64,000 nt of DNA from Zhengitettix transpicula. Its lineage: Eukaryota; Arthropoda; Insecta; Orthoptera; Tetrigidae. Each line of letters starts with the position of its first letter. Within the stretch, counting starts at the first letter, position 1. The notes below the pieces were generated by a model. The model had not been told where the DNA came from and did no database searches. It was given only the letters and a program-made list of their open reading frames with translations. A program made the position numbers and the translations under genes. Positions 1 through 11,361 of this stretch are shown piece after piece. Location of the stretch: positions 51,240,001 to 51,304,000 of the forward strand of contig CM073596.1 in NCBI GenBank assembly GCA_037074705.1, written 5' to 3'.

Positions 1-1163
1 AGACGATTGGTCAACTTTCTTCAACGAAAATAGACTTTAACAACAGAAAATTTCCTGAGCAGTTCGTCGTTTGAAATGGTCGCGAAATTAATGAGTTGTA
101 CGGAGGGAATAATTATTTGAGAAATGTAACGACCGGTCGTGGTCTGAGTATTGAACGATGAACGGTAGTTTTACAGATGTTACAGAATTGTAATGAAAGG
201 TAGAGACTAGTTTCTAAGGATTTGATTAACAGCCGAGGGACCTCGAGGAAGAGCCGAGGTTTTTTTTCCTCCCACCCTTTTATCGAGCGTTCTTGTCGTA
301 GGTCATCGTCGCCGTTTGGTTGCGAGGATTCCGCACGGAATCCTCCCCTCGCGCTCCATATTAATAAATGCGAAAGCCAAATCGCCGCGGGAAAATAGAG
401 CAACTGGTGCATTTGTATTCCGCACGCGCCGGTTCTCGGAGGCTAGACGGTTGTAATTAGCTCGCTGCAATTACTAGACACGGAAAGTGTGACGACGTAG
501 GAAAGGTACGTGTTTTTTCCTTTCCGACGGTTCAGAAAGAGGAATATTTAATTTGGAGGGAAGTTTCTTCTTCTTTTTTTTCCCACTATCAAACAGCCTG
601 CAAAAGTTTGGCCGACGAGACAAGTCCAGACGTTTCGCACACCGTTTCGAAATTCTTTGGTCGGGTTACGAAGGCCAGTAATCGCCACGAACGACGCGAG
701 GGAATATCTCGCAAGATGTTGCGGTCGAGCTTATTACAGCGCCCCCGTAACGTGATACAGTCTGGTCGATGTTGAGGTTAACCAGAAGTGGGACCGATCC
801 TGGTGACAAGACAAGGTGACGAGATATATGTAGTCCCCAGCCACACACTCACACACGTCACGAAGTTACTTCTGAAGGGGAAAATAATAGATCAAGAGGA
901 TGATGTTATCCTGAATTGATTGGAAAACTACTTTCATTGACTAGTATCCATTACGTTTCAAGCTGTTTTCCGTAGGAGGCGGTTGCTAATTTGGCCAACG
1001 GATCTGGAAGAAGCGGCAGCAATGACAGCCGTTACGCTCTTACACGGAGATCGTATAACGTGGAAAAGAGTGGTCATTCATAGCTACATTACGAATTCGC
1101 GTGTCAGGTCAGTAATTTTTTGTGGGAGGGAAAAAAAAATCTCACAAGTTTGTGATGACGTAC
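1..1163. other. presumed first intron of CLCA-like gene, no exon seen
   Basis: This stretch follows the splice donor of the CLCA-like exon on the minus strand, so it should be intron 1. It is moderately GC-rich between about 240 and 850. I looked for a second CLCA exon on the minus strand and found none. The open frames here match no protein I know. Confidence 0.4.
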
Positions 1164-1334
1164 CTCGAGGTTGTTGAGGATGGTGCGGCAGTTGTCCGCG
1201 GGTACGGTGTCGTCGATGGACACGATGATGCCATCGTAGCCGCCGTTCTTGAGAACCGCTGGTCCGGCGGCCACTCCGGAATAGCACACAAGGTGGAAGC
1301 ACCACACGATCGCTAGCAGCACTTTGCCCGTCAT
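1164..1334 (-). CDS. first coding exon of a CLCA-like secreted/membrane protein (partial gene)
   Basis: The exon encodes 57 residues. It starts at the ATG at 1334; the in-frame GTG six bases upstream is not a eukaryotic start. The first ~24 residues form a classic signal peptide: a basic MTGK start, then the hydrophobic core LLAIVWCFHLVCYSGVAAG. After the cleavage region comes AVLKNGGYDGIIVSIDDTVP, which resembles the conserved N-terminus of calcium-activated chloride channel regulator (CLCA) proteins (hydrophobic residues, then NGGY, then a V-x-I run and an acidic-VP motif). CLCA proteins are secreted or membrane-attached metalloproteases that modulate chloride channels. The frame ends at CTCGAG|GTACGT, a strong splice donor with GT at 1163-1162, phase 0. 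Later exons must lie to the left, outside the window. The family call rests on about 30 residues and would need the next exon to confirm it. Confidence 0.6.
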
Positions 1335-1600
1335 GGTCACTCGTGTATATGAATCACATGCACAGTGTTATGTTACGTTACGTCCGACGCTAGTGTGTCG
1401 CTACCATAGCCAAGGAGAGCGTCCTTCTGGCAGCGCCGCTGAGCCAGTACTGCGCTTACGAGGCCCGACGGTCGCGAGTCTCGGGGTCCCGCGTCGGCAG
1501 AGCGCTCTGGCGGCGGCGGCGGCGGCTCGCATCACGGGGCGCTGCGACCGCTACCAACAATGCTCTCATAATACATATAGATTTTACGTCTGATCCAATC
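1335..1600 (-). promoter_or_regulatory. GC/CpG-rich 5' flank of the CLCA-like exon
   Basis: Directly upstream of the CLCA-like ATG, the sequence changes from AT-rich to GC- and CpG-rich, including a run of CGG triplets near 1512-1526, and returns to AT-rich by 1600. That position suggests a 5' UTR and promoter. No TATA box or initiator could be assigned with confidence. Confidence 0.4.
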
Positions 1601-1639
1601 TACTACAAATACGCCATTCATTTCCAGACAAATTTAATA

Positions 1640-2560
1640 TGAGAAACAATTACAGAGAAAAAGAATTAAATATAGCTAAACGTTTAGACAGTACTTTGCG
1701 TCATTATCTAAATTATATATTGTTTGAAAAACTGCAAAATATTCGCATTACAAATATATTTTGCAATGGTTTGAACACAGCTTATAAAATAGATTAAACA
1801 ATTTTTAAAATAGAAACAATTCATATATCAGATGAAATCGTCGAAGTACCACAGGGTCTCATCTTACTCTTTAATATCATTACCTACTTCAAATGTTAAA
1901 TTATTTCCGTTTGCAGTAATTCTTAAAATATATAAATCTATTAAATGTAATGAAGATTGTATGGATTTAAAAGAATGCTTGAATGATATTTCTAAATGGT
2001 GTAAAGAAAATGATGCGAAATTAAATATATCGAAATGTAATACAATTTCATTTTCAAGAAAAAATACCGTTGTATTGGTTTGGTCTTAGGAAAATTTAAT
2101 GTAATTAAAGACATAGACAGTAATAATGTTCGATTCAAATATGACATTTGAAGCACATATTTACAAAGCTATGCAAATTTTATATTTTATTAGAAAAAAA
2201 AATCCATTCCTCTGTAACTATTTAAATGTTATACGTATCGTTGCTGAAACCAATATTAACCCTTCACGAATAAATTTATCAAGAAAATTGAAACTGTACA
2301 GATTTTTTAGAATCATTTCTTATAGAATGAATTTTCCAGGCCACATTTACAGATAATTTTAAAAATATTCCTACAGAATTAAAAATCTTCATCTCTGGAA
2401 TCTGAACGTTGATCCATAGATTTCAAAAATACTTTTAAAGTTAGTTAATAGGAATATTGATTCATTGTATTTAAAAATAGGGTATCGATTTACCAATGAT
2501 TATATAAAAATATTTGATTATATATTATAAATGTAATTTTGTTATAAGATATATAATTTT
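1640..2560 (+). pseudogene. decayed non-LTR retrotransposon (LINE) reverse transcriptase, 3' part
   Basis: Around 1850 a broken VPQG reverse-transcriptase motif is visible, followed by a decayed catalytic region (LKIYKSI after a degraded FADD-like stretch near 1905-1945). At 1960-2060 comes LNDISKWCKENDAKLNISKC, the typical linker after the catalytic site (hydrophobic-x2-WC-x-N-x3-LN-x-SKC). At 2126-2210 MFDSNMTFEAHI matches the usual 'DLG-hydrophobic-FDS-x4-F-x2-HI' palm/thumb segment. At 2440-2530 NIDSLYLK resembles the RT tail. Frameshifts and stops separate these blocks, so the copy is dead. A Jockey-like clade is likely but not proven. There is no endonuclease and no clear poly(A) tail. 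Confidence 0.75.
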
Positions 2561-3544
2561 GTGTAATTATTTTATTATTAATATAAAATGGTCAATAGTC
2601 CGCAACAAATAAATAAGCAGTTGGACGTTGAAACGCTACTTTACGTCTTTGTAAACCACCACTGTTATAATTTATAATTAATAAATGCTGTTAATGAAAG
2701 ACGCAAAGTTTATAAAAAAAATTCTGTGTTATTCTTTCTCATATTAATTTAGCTCATAAAACTAGATCTAAAATTTCTACATTAATTTGTAGTTGGTTGT
2801 TTAAATTCTGTCAAAGTTTGAACGAAATATTCGTGACGTATATTTTTTTTTTATGTTTAAACAACGTGTCTCTAATATTCCGTCTGCGGCGTAACATGTC
2901 AACACTGTTGAAAATAATTTCATACACGTTGGCACAAAAATGAATTTTCAAATATCGTATAACATCAAATTCCCCTGCCTGGAGTATACTGTTAGCTCTA
3001 TATTAATGGATTCCAACGTAGGCGGTTGGTAACATCAATACATCAGACCACTTTGTGGGGCATCAACTTTGCATCCGTATCATCGATTCAAACAGAGTTG
3101 TCAGAAATTGACAAAATTTTGGGACAAACTGACCGAAAGAAATCTTGAAGAATAAAACGGTCAAGATAAAAGAGAAAGTATTTGTTTTTGCTGTTGTTAT
3201 TTTGCCCCTCCCCCTCCTCCCCCATCCACCAAAATAGACCAATGACGTTTTATAATTAAAATTATTCCTCCACCAGGTATTGGAACAAGTAATAATATGT
3301 ATAACCATATAAAAACCTTATAGAACAAAAATTTATTTTAAAAAATCCAATAAATTACAATACAAAATTCTTTAAATAATGGTAATTTTCTAATTTAATT
3401 GAGAATGATATGTTAAATTTATAACCGGAATTATTTTTAAGTTCTGAATTTTTTATTTGTATTTGAAATATTGTTATGATAAATAGTTAAATTATTACAA
3501 TTAAATGTTATAAAATAGAAAACTGTGCGTTTAATGTTTACTAA
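2561..3544. other. AT-rich unique sequence
   Basis: No gene, RNA or clear repeat recognised. The 81-codon minus-strand frame at 3063-3308 shows no motif I know. Confidence 0.4.
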
Positions 3545-3785
3545 TTAGATAAATAAACAGCAAATTAACAGACTAAATACTTTTTACATAATTACTTAAA
3601 TATAACATTTAATTAATTGGATAAGAGCCAAATATGAGAGAAAAAATTGCAAAATTAAATACCACCGAATTTTTTGGTCTGTTATTTGGGTATTTATTTA
3701 TCTAATTAATTAAATGTTCTATTTAAGTAATTATTTAAAGAATAAAGTGATAATATTTGGCCTGTTAATTTGCTACATAATTTAT
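3545..3785. repeat. small foldback (inverted-repeat) element
   Basis: The left arm (about 3543-3624) and right arm (about 3691-3776) are imperfect reverse complements over roughly 75-80 bp, sharing blocks such as GCAAATTAACAG and AATTACTTAAATA-ACATTTAATTAATT. The spacer is about 65 bp. There is no hammerhead motif and no coding capacity. The shape suggests a MITE or foldback element. Confidence 0.6.
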
Positions 3786-4453
3786 CTCATTAATTACTGC
3801 TTGAACACTCACTTGTTTTTGTTCAATTTTAGTTTGGAAATTATAAATATATGTTTGTATCTACAATTATTCGATTTAAACCTATAAAAAAAAATTTTGG
3901 ACTGTTTATATTTCAGCCGAAAGCTATTATGATAAAATTAAATAAAGTCTTAAATACAATAAATGTATTTATTTGCGACTGATTAAAATCCTGGGATGTG
4001 CACTGGTTTAATAGAAAATATAATAAATTAATTTTTGGAGTAACTTGGATGGGGTTTCCCATAAGAATAATTTAAAATTCTTATTATTTTATTATTTGAC
4101 ATATTCATCACTCAAAAATAAAATATCGTGTAATTTTATTTTAAGTGACGTGAATGACAAATAATTAACGTGAACGTGTAAAAGAAGTTCGTATTGAATA
4201 ATTTCATTATTATTATACGCAAGATGAATAAGTCACGTAGAAAACTTCGTAATCGAGTTGTTTTTTTATATAAAACTCTGGAGACAGTTTCTGACGTCCT
4301 TTTATATGCATCATACAACAATCTTACTCAACTTAGTGAATACACGACTAATATTAAACTGAGCAATTTTACTACGTTAAGGAGAATGAACGTTTCTTTC
4401 CTGTTGGACTTGAGGTTTATTGTTTCTTTGGTCACTATTTCGATGTCTTCTAT
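3786..4453. other. AT-rich unique sequence
   Basis: Nothing recognisable. The two overlapping frames at 4136-4460 on opposite strands are short and match nothing I know. Confidence 0.4.
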
Positions 4454-4542
4454 TTATTAACCCGATTGATTTATTCCGCGCCCACATAAAACTGTATTTT
4501 TTTAATTACAAAAACCGATTGGATTTTCTCGCGGGTTAATAA
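4454..4542. repeat. 89 bp unit bounded by perfect 11 bp inverted repeats
   Basis: TTATTAACCCG at 4454-4464 is repeated in reverse complement at 4532-4542. Each is followed inward by a CCGATTG-like block. The same TTATTAACCCGATT string is the core of the minisatellite unit at 5165-5915, so the two may be related. Confidence 0.5.
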
Positions 4543-5164
4543 TTTCGCTCATTACAGAACAAATTTGACTTTACCGGATGATATGATAGTTCCCCCCCCC
4601 CCCCCACTGTTAGGATGTCTTGAGTGAGGTGGCGCCGTTGTGACAAATTCCCCAGCCGTCGGGAGATAATGGCGAGTCTTTGTTTCGTGACAGGTAACGG
4701 TCAGGCTTCCAGACGGATTAGGCACCGAAGATATGGGCTTTTCTGCAGGGTAGAGGGAAAGTGCTTTGCTGTTACCTCTGCTTTTACAACCCCTTCTTGG
4801 TACTTGACTTGTTTCTCTCCAAGTGACTAGAAAATCTCATCCGGCGGCCGGTGAACGTCTGGGACTTCCGACATATTTTTACGTTCCGTTTTCTCGGAGG
4901 TCATATTTTTTTTTATAGCATCTGATTTGGTGCAGGAAGTGGATTTTGAGGTGGTAGTTTCAAGGAAAATTTATAGGTGATATATTTGAAGTTACATGGG
5001 ATGAAAGAAAGAAATGTAAAATGAACCGTTATATTCAGAAAGAAGAACCTTAAAAAAATTAAAGACACTTTTCTTTATAGTTCAGCCCAGACAGAGTGGA
5101 ACTGGAGACTGAAAAGGCAGTAAAATTTAATTATCCCATTAAATCGTTCGATTTAATTCGTAGA
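4543..5164. other. unique sequence with a 14-base C run
   Basis: Contains a run of 14 C at 4592-4605 and a GC-richer stretch at 4610-4880. No gene supported. Confidence 0.4.
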
Positions 5165-5915
5165 GAGAGATAAATTTATTAATATTTAACCCGGTTACAA
5201 TCCCAAGATATTTATTATTATTTAACCCTGATAGAAACTATTTAACCTGGTTTGAAACCTACGATATTTATTAATAATTAACCTGATTATAAAACCGTCA
5301 TATTTATTAATAGTAATTTTAGAAACCATAGATATTTATTAACAATGAACCAGATTAAATACCAATGAAATTTATTATTGTTTAACCCTGTTATAAACAA
5401 GAGATGCATCAATAATTAATCCGATTGATAAAGACTGAGGTATATTAAAAATTAACCCAATTATGAACCAGAGATATTTATTAATAATCATCCCGATTAG
5501 AAATTCATGTTTGTTAATATTTAGCCTTGCTAGAAACCATAGATATTTATTAATAATGAATCCGATAAAAAAACAGTGAAATTTATTAATTTTTAATATT
5601 TTTATTATTATTGTTTAACTCAGAAACCAGAGATATTGAATAATAGTTAACCTATATAGAAAACCATGATATAGGCTGTATTATTCTCTAAACCGGTTAG
5701 GAACCAGATATATATATTACTATTATTTAACCCGGTTAGGAACCCACGAAATATATTTATAATTAACCCGATTAAGATACCGTCATGTTTATTAATATTT
5801 AAACTGATTATAAACCAGATATATTTATTAACAATTAACACGATTTTTTAGAAACAGTTATATTTATTAATATTTAACTCGGCTAGAAATCCGAGAATTA
5901 TTTATTCATAATTTA
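5165..5915 (+). repeat. decayed minisatellite, ~34-38 bp unit, about 20 copies
   Basis: The block is an ordered run of variants of a unit close to ATATTTATTAATAATTAACC followed by CGATTAGAAACCAG. Copies can be counted by the recurring ATATTTATTA start and the 'ACCCGATTA/ACCCGGTTA' middle. There are roughly 20 units, several shortened or disrupted. Divergence between units is high, so the array is old. The minus-strand frame at 5647-5841 is a by-product of the repeat. Confidence 0.85.
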
Positions 5916-6190
5916 CAAAGGGAAAATACTCGATCTCTTATTTGAACAATGAGAGCATAAACATTCTTCAAGAAAAAAATATATCAATTTCTTAACTTTT
6001 TTTTTTACTTTGTAGTCCCAAACTGTTAGGAAAAATTCTGTTAATGAAGGTTTCTAATACATACAAAACGTTTACACCTTTTAGCTAAATAACACGTGTT
6101 GTTACATATTTTAATTTTCTTTTAAAAATGTGGTAATTTAAAAATAATGAAGTAGCCAGTAAACATACAAAGATTATGAGGGAGCATAAA
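5916..6190. other. AT-rich unique sequence
   Basis: No feature recognised. Confidence 0.4.
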
Positions 6191-6236
6191 TACCACATAA
6201 TGTTTCTGCAACCCTTGTTGCTTTTGTTAGGTGGTT
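6191..6236 (-). ncRNA. hammerhead-like motif, family B, decayed
   Basis: Read on the minus strand: ACCAC, then CUAACAA (CUGACGA with two G-to-A changes), stem II GCAAC/GUUGC around AAGG, then GAAAC and AUUAU, then GUGGU. The flanking ACCAC and GUGGU pair perfectly as stem I, and stem II is a perfect 5 bp helix. The core changes look like CpG decay, so activity is unlikely, but the layout is clear. Confidence 0.55.
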
Positions 6237-8340
6237 AAAAAGTAATCTTTAGATTGTAAAGTTTCTTGTAAAAAAAATAAAAATAAAGGTAAAAAATAAA
6301 CGGTTGGACGGATTAAGTACAGCGGGTTGCGTTACGCTTCTTCGCAGGGGCTTTCTCTGTTTAAGTTTCATTGGTTTAGTAATTGCCGATAATAGCCTCA
6401 TATATTATATTCTATAATACGTCATTAGTAGTTAATATTATCTGCGTCGCACTAGCCTGTTAAAGGTTTTTCCGTGCCTTCCATCGAGACTATTGCCTAT
6501 AAGAAATAAAATAAAAACTGTATTTGTAACGAAATTGTCCTGCATAACAATACCTTCTATTTATGTCATTCATATATATAACAATTCTTCGTCATTACAG
6601 GAAAATGACAAAATAATTCAAGGTAGCAATGTCTGAGCACTCTGCAGTCACAAAACGACTTTTTAATAACGGTATCCTCCCCAATTAAACAGGAAAAAAA
6701 TTATAGGTGAGTGATATTAAAATCAATGTCGATTAGCGATGGTTTCAAAGTATTTTTATATCATAAAACAATTTCTTCAACTCGTAACGTTTAATTAATT
6801 AATTGTCCTTTCTTGTCCCGTTTTTATTCACTTATGATATACCGTCGTAAATATTTAGTATTTTAAGGTGACGAGAGAGTGACTTTAAATCAGAATTTAA
6901 TAATTCCGTCTAGTATTTTAATGCCATTGAAGCGTTGGAAAGTATTATACAGAAAATTACACCCCCATGTAGCTAGAATTTATTTTATTCAACGGTTGAC
7001 TACTACAGTGATTAATTCATGACCCCATGGTTACAGTCAGTCCACATAACTTGTCCTTTCTTCTAAAACATTTATTTCATTTTACCGTGTGTGAATATAA
7101 AATGGGGGTCATGTATGTACTATAGAAAAATAATTAATTTTTAGTGATGTATTAAAAGCCATTTTAATTAATCAATAATAAGGCCACTCATGTCATTTTA
7201 TTAAATGAATTTATTTATTCATTTCATCTACAAATTGGCAGTTTTCCCGGTTTAAAATAAAATTTACGATTAAGTACATATTAACGTTTATTCACTAACA
7301 ATTATAGTTACTCTTCAGGTTTTGATGAAATTATTCAATCTAAACGTAATGAAAAATTATTAAAACAAAACTAATGTAAATTATTAATATGCGTGTAATG
7401 AAAAATTAATAATCTTAAAATAAATAAAATTATCTAAAAATGAAGAGAAATTAATAATCTAAAATTTTTTTAAGGATCTATAAATAATAAAAATAATCTA
7501 TAAATAATGATAAATTAGTAAATATTGAAAATTTAAAATTTTTTAAGTAATTAATTTTTATTTTTCATTTTTATATATTAATTATTATTTATTTTAAAAT
7601 TATTAATGACTGACCAAGTTTATTATTTATTAAATTAATTAATAATCAATCTTAATATAATTAAACTATTCAAATATTTTATTAAATTGTCTTACGTCAT
7701 TGAACGAGAGACTGGCAAACTACCACAGAAATAGTTTTGGTATTTTGCTTGAGCATGAAGCTAACAGTGGTGTTTGGAAGCTTGAGAGGAGCCGTTACGT
7801 GCTTTAGAGGATAAGCAGGAGGATTTGTTCCAGGAAATATGTCTGGAGGAGAGGTTTTCCCCCAAATTTAGCCCCTGTCTTCAGTCCAAACACACGGGCC
7901 GTTAAAGGTATCCGGTTTTACGGTTTTTCTCCTAGACACAGTTTTGGGAGGTATGTTAAGAGGTATGTACTGATTATGAACTGTTCCATAATTTTTACAC
8001 GAGAGGAAAATAAAATTTTTCAAAAATTAAACACAAGCGAGTGATTGTTATTATACAACATATTAAAAAGTCCTGTAAACCAAAGAAATCTATACTATTA
8101 TACACATTATCTTCGACCACCCGATAGAGGCCAAAGAGTATTGTCAATAATCAGAACAGCACACTCAACCAAGATGACACACCTTCATATAATTAACAAT
8201 AGTCATTTACCTATATGTGACCTACACAATTACCTAGTTACCATCTAACATATAAGCGAATGTTTTAAATTAAAGAATTATAATCGAATTCCTGAAGGTG
8301 ACTAATTTTTACGGTGGTGAAATAAATCCCTCTTCCACAT
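6237..8340. other. AT-rich unique sequence
   Basis: Two kilobases with no recognised gene. The region near 7240-7680 is extremely AT-rich with repeated AATAAT runs. The plus-strand frame at 8045-8248 has no recognised motif. Confidence 0.4.
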
Positions 8341-8653
8341 TCTGGTCGAGGCACGGAGAAAGGAATGCTGCGTCCCCACAGCAAACTCCTCTCCCGCTAT
8401 CGGAAGGGTGTGGGACAATTACCCAATGCCCGACCTACCTGATGTAGGTTTTTCTAGGGTTTCCCTGCATTTCCTTAGACGGATGCCGGGTAGGATCCTT
8501 AAAATATAGCCCGGGGGCCTTAGTTAACCCTTGGCTACCTTCCTATACCCTTCCGCATCCCCCCTTTCAAATCCCTTCCTATGCTATTAAAGGGGAGTTG
8601 CCCAACGTGGATTACCCTCATGTAGTCTGTTGCCCCCAAAAAAACAAAAAAAA
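8341..8653 (+). mobile_element. SINE-like retroposon copy 1, 5'-truncated
   Basis: Shares about 300 bp with the five other copies in the window, beginning at CTGGTCGAGGCACGG and ending TGTAGTCTGTTGCCCCC followed by an interrupted A tail. The 5' part present in the 34626 and 57281 copies is missing, which fits incomplete reverse transcription. No target-site duplication was found for this copy. Confidence 0.75.
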
Positions 8654-8889
8654 CTTTTAAGTAATATTTAATATCATTGGATAGAAAAATGTGTAATCTA
8701 AACAACAGAAATAGAAATATTGTTTTTTATTGACATGGGAGTGTAAATTGTGAAACGGGTTTGAACGTAACATTATTTTAGAGATGAATCAATAGTATTG
8801 AAAGCTGCGGAGTAATATAAAATAAATACATTGAGACTTAAATTTTTTTTAGTACTCAAATTATTGAACCGTTCGAAACGTAGGGTTCC

Positions 8890-9425
8890 TTTCTTCACTC
8901 GGTATTTAACACCATTGTCAACAAACTTAAAAACCAGAATAAGCAAATTGGGTTCTACCTTGCTGTGAGAGACTTTGTGTGGGAACGGGGGAAGTGCCAA
9001 CTCAATGTAATTATGCACCAGAAACATGGACGACAAGAACGACGACTGAGCGAAAGTTAAATCCAAGTAGCCGAAATGGAAATTCCTGAGAGGAATGATA
9101 GGAAAGTCATGGAGGAATGAGGGTATAAGATTGAGAGAGAGAGAGCGAGAAAACGTGATTCTAGCAAAAACAGGACAAGATCGAGATTAGCAAGTTGCAT
9201 TGGTTTGGAACATATGATGAGAATGACAGTTCTGAATTAAGTATTTGCGGAGAAATCAACAGAAAAAAGATAACGGAGGAGCCATAGAAAAAGGCGGATG
9301 GATACAGTGAAGGAAAGCATGAGAAGAGGGTTGGAAAAGCACAAGAAATAAATGGTGGAGAGACGAAGGTGCTGGTTCTTGATTCGCAACCCGACCTAAA
9401 CGACTGAAAACAGAAAATGGTGAAG
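8890..9425 (+). pseudogene. LINE reverse transcriptase C-terminal remnant (RTE-like tail)
   Basis: From 9012 the plus strand encodes YAPETWT, then ERKL, then AEM and GKSW near 9075-9110. Further on come a degraded L-R-W-F-G-H-x-M-R-M block (MMRM near 9208-9225), RMDTVKESMRRGLEKHKK near 9295-9350 and a WFLIRNPT-like end near 9375. These are in the order seen in the conserved tail of RTE/CR1-type LINE polymerases (YG/YAxETW, AEM-x-FLR, LRWFGHVMRM, RWMDTVKEDM, WRxLIRNP). Frameshifts and stops separate the blocks. The frame annotated on the opposite strand at 8773-9066 is a shadow. Confidence 0.7.
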
Positions 9426-9529
9426 AATTAGACTCTGGAATTGCCCATTAATTTCTTATCAATCATCTCAAAACAAGCAAATTTATTGAATGTACGTCTC
9501 TAACTCTAGGAGTTTTTTTAGCCGTCGTG

Positions 9530-9860
9530 GTGGTTAGTCGTCGTGGTGGGCAAGCAATGCAGGACTGAGCCGTCAGGGCAGGGCCGATGTGTCGCAATGG
9601 CGTCCGTCCGCATTCCTGCGGGCTTTGTACGCTCGCCCCAACAACGTGAGGCTCTCCCCTTCATCCCCCCACCTGTTGCGAGCCCTTAATTGTTGGAGTG
9701 ACTGCTGGGGGGCAAACATAGGCCGTAAATAGTTGAGCCCGCCGGGTGCGGACCACCCCCACCCGCTTTGTCAGCGAGCGGTCAACTTTGAGCTTCCACG
9801 TCGATTACGCAAAAGGAACGCAAGGCACACAGCACGCACGGGGATCACTAATCTGCGTCT
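9530..9860. other. GC-rich island of unknown role
   Basis: A clear GC- and CpG-rich block in AT-rich surroundings. Begins with a short direct repeat (GTCGTGGTGG twice, 9522-9548). No open frame, splice-flanked exon or RNA gene recognised. It could be a promoter or an exon of an unknown gene. Confidence 0.3.
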
Positions 9861-10322
9861 CGTTCAGTAATGACGCACGAAGTAGCTTTGATTAAAATAT
9901 ATCGAAATTTCGCTTCCTGTGACTCACGTTACATTAGCAATGGAAGATTAGAAACATTATTTGATGGATGATTACCATCAACTGGTCCCTCTGCTGGTCC
10001 ATTCCCGCTCCCTTACAGTTTCTGCGTGTATGATGAGAGTCAGGTTCTGTGTCGTTTGACGCGGATGGCCAGAGCCAGCCAGCAGCCTTTAATTAACGGC
10101 GGGTTCCGTTTCGAGCACAAGAGGAGCATCTGATCTATGCAGAGTAACAAGACCGCAACAATGAGCCCTGCCTCAAAGTATGTACGCTTCGTTGCCCAGA
10201 CCAACCAATCAGGGATCGCGGCTTCGATCCCGCGTCTCTCCCGACACAATTCCATGATAATATAATAACTGTCATTATATAGAATACAGAGACAAATAAA
10301 TCAGAAATAAATCAGAAATCAA
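9861..10322. other. unique sequence
   Basis: Contains a 71-codon minus-strand frame (10040-10255) without recognisable motifs. A GGCTTCGATCCCG string at 10218 resembles a pol III B box, but no A box or cloverleaf could be built. Confidence 0.3.
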
Positions 10323-10357
10323 GACGTTTGATTCCTTAATTGTGGGGACTTCTTCAG
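10323..10357 (-). ncRNA. hammerhead-like motif, family A
   Basis: Minus strand: CUGAAGA, extra A, GUCCCC...GGAAU stem II with wobble, then CAAAC (GAAAC with its G changed to C), GUC. The catalytic G12 equivalent is lost, so it is probably inactive. It lies about 850 bp downstream, on the same strand, of the endonuclease fragment at 11140-11240. Confidence 0.55.
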
Positions 10358-11139
10358 GATGATACTGATAAAAAAACACGTTAAATAGTAATTCTGATTT
10401 ATCATTCGATGTGGATTTTTGTAATATAAAAAATGTAAAGAAAATAGAATATAACATTTCTTAAGCACATTTGAAATTTTTAACTTACTAATTATATAAT
10501 AATAATATATATATTTCCTCTGAAGAGTTGATTTATTTAATCTTCAATTTTTTATTTTAGTAGCTTTCGGCTATAAACTCGCCGCACTCATCTAAAATAT
10601 ACCCATTAATTGTGAAAAATTGTCAATCTACAATTGTAGAATAATGTTTGGTTACTCAAAATTATGAATGGAATATTAAATTTAAAAAAAACTCTTCAGA
10701 GCATCTACTGGTGTCTTTTTATTTTTAATAACAATACAAAGTTCTTCGTGACATCCAATTTATATAATATTTTACTTTACTCCTGTTTTTAATGAGATAA
10801 ATTAAATAAATTACAAAATTGTAAGTTTAATTAAAAAATTAGCTTTGTGGTTGGTAACATTTATTATTACATTAAGAATGTTGAAAATATGTGATTTAAT
10901 TTAAAATATGTCGTATTTTTATTATTCCTTACAACATTAAAGAAAGAATACTACTGTTTTTTTTTTCAATTAGATAAATAATAAAATGGTGTAGAAATTT
11001 AAGATTTGAAATATTTTATTGTTTTTCTTTACACCATTAATAAAATATTAGAATGAAATGATTTGGAAATATCAATCATAAAAATAATTTACATATTTTC
11101 AACCTAAAATTTAAATAGTTCGTCAATTTTGAGCATTAT
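10358..11139 (-). other. decayed interior of a Penelope-like element (inferred)
   Basis: AT-rich sequence between a GIY-YIG fragment and a same-strand hammerhead motif. No coding motif survives. A small inverted repeat, CTCTGAAGAGTT, occurs near 10516 and 10692 (the second in reverse). Confidence 0.3.
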
Positions 11140-11240
11140 TTATTAAATTTCATTTTTATATTCATTGATACGCGTTATTAGAGCTCTGTTCGTTTGTCCA
11201 ATGTAACATAATTTACATGATTATGAAAATTATCTGAAAT
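11140..11240 (-). pseudogene. Penelope-like element GIY-YIG endonuclease fragment
   Basis: The minus strand reads CKLCYIGQTNRALITR, the signature of the GIY-YIG endonuclease domain of Penelope-like elements (C-x2-CYIGQT-x-R-x-L). Only about 30 residues survive before stops. On the same strand there is a hammerhead motif 90 bp upstream (11330-11361) and another downstream (10323-10357). This is the arrangement expected of a shrunken PLE between two terminal repeats. Confidence 0.75.
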
Positions 11241-11329
11241 TTAATACAAACAATAATAAAATTTTATGGCCATTAAGTCAGAAATTAAATTAATAAGAAA
11301 ACATTAATGTTTGAAAAAAAATTATTTAA

Positions 11330-11361
11330 GACGTTTCGTCCTTGGATTAGGATCTCTTTAG
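11330..11361 (-). ncRNA. hammerhead-like motif, family A, decayed
   Basis: Minus strand: CUAAAGA (one change from CUGAAGA), GAUCCU...AGGAC stem II with one bulge, GAAAC, GUC. Both helix strands remain recognisable. Confidence 0.55.

Noticed and set aside
5647..5841. 64-codon frame within the minisatellite
   Set aside because: Translation of the repeat unit, not a gene.
8296..8332. CUGAAGG...GGUGGUGAAAU string resembling a hammerhead
   Set aside because: Second box and cleavage triplet are wrong and stem II does not pair.
10205..10235. tRNA-like B box (GGCTTCGATCCCG)
   Set aside because: No A box at proper distance and no cloverleaf could be drawn.
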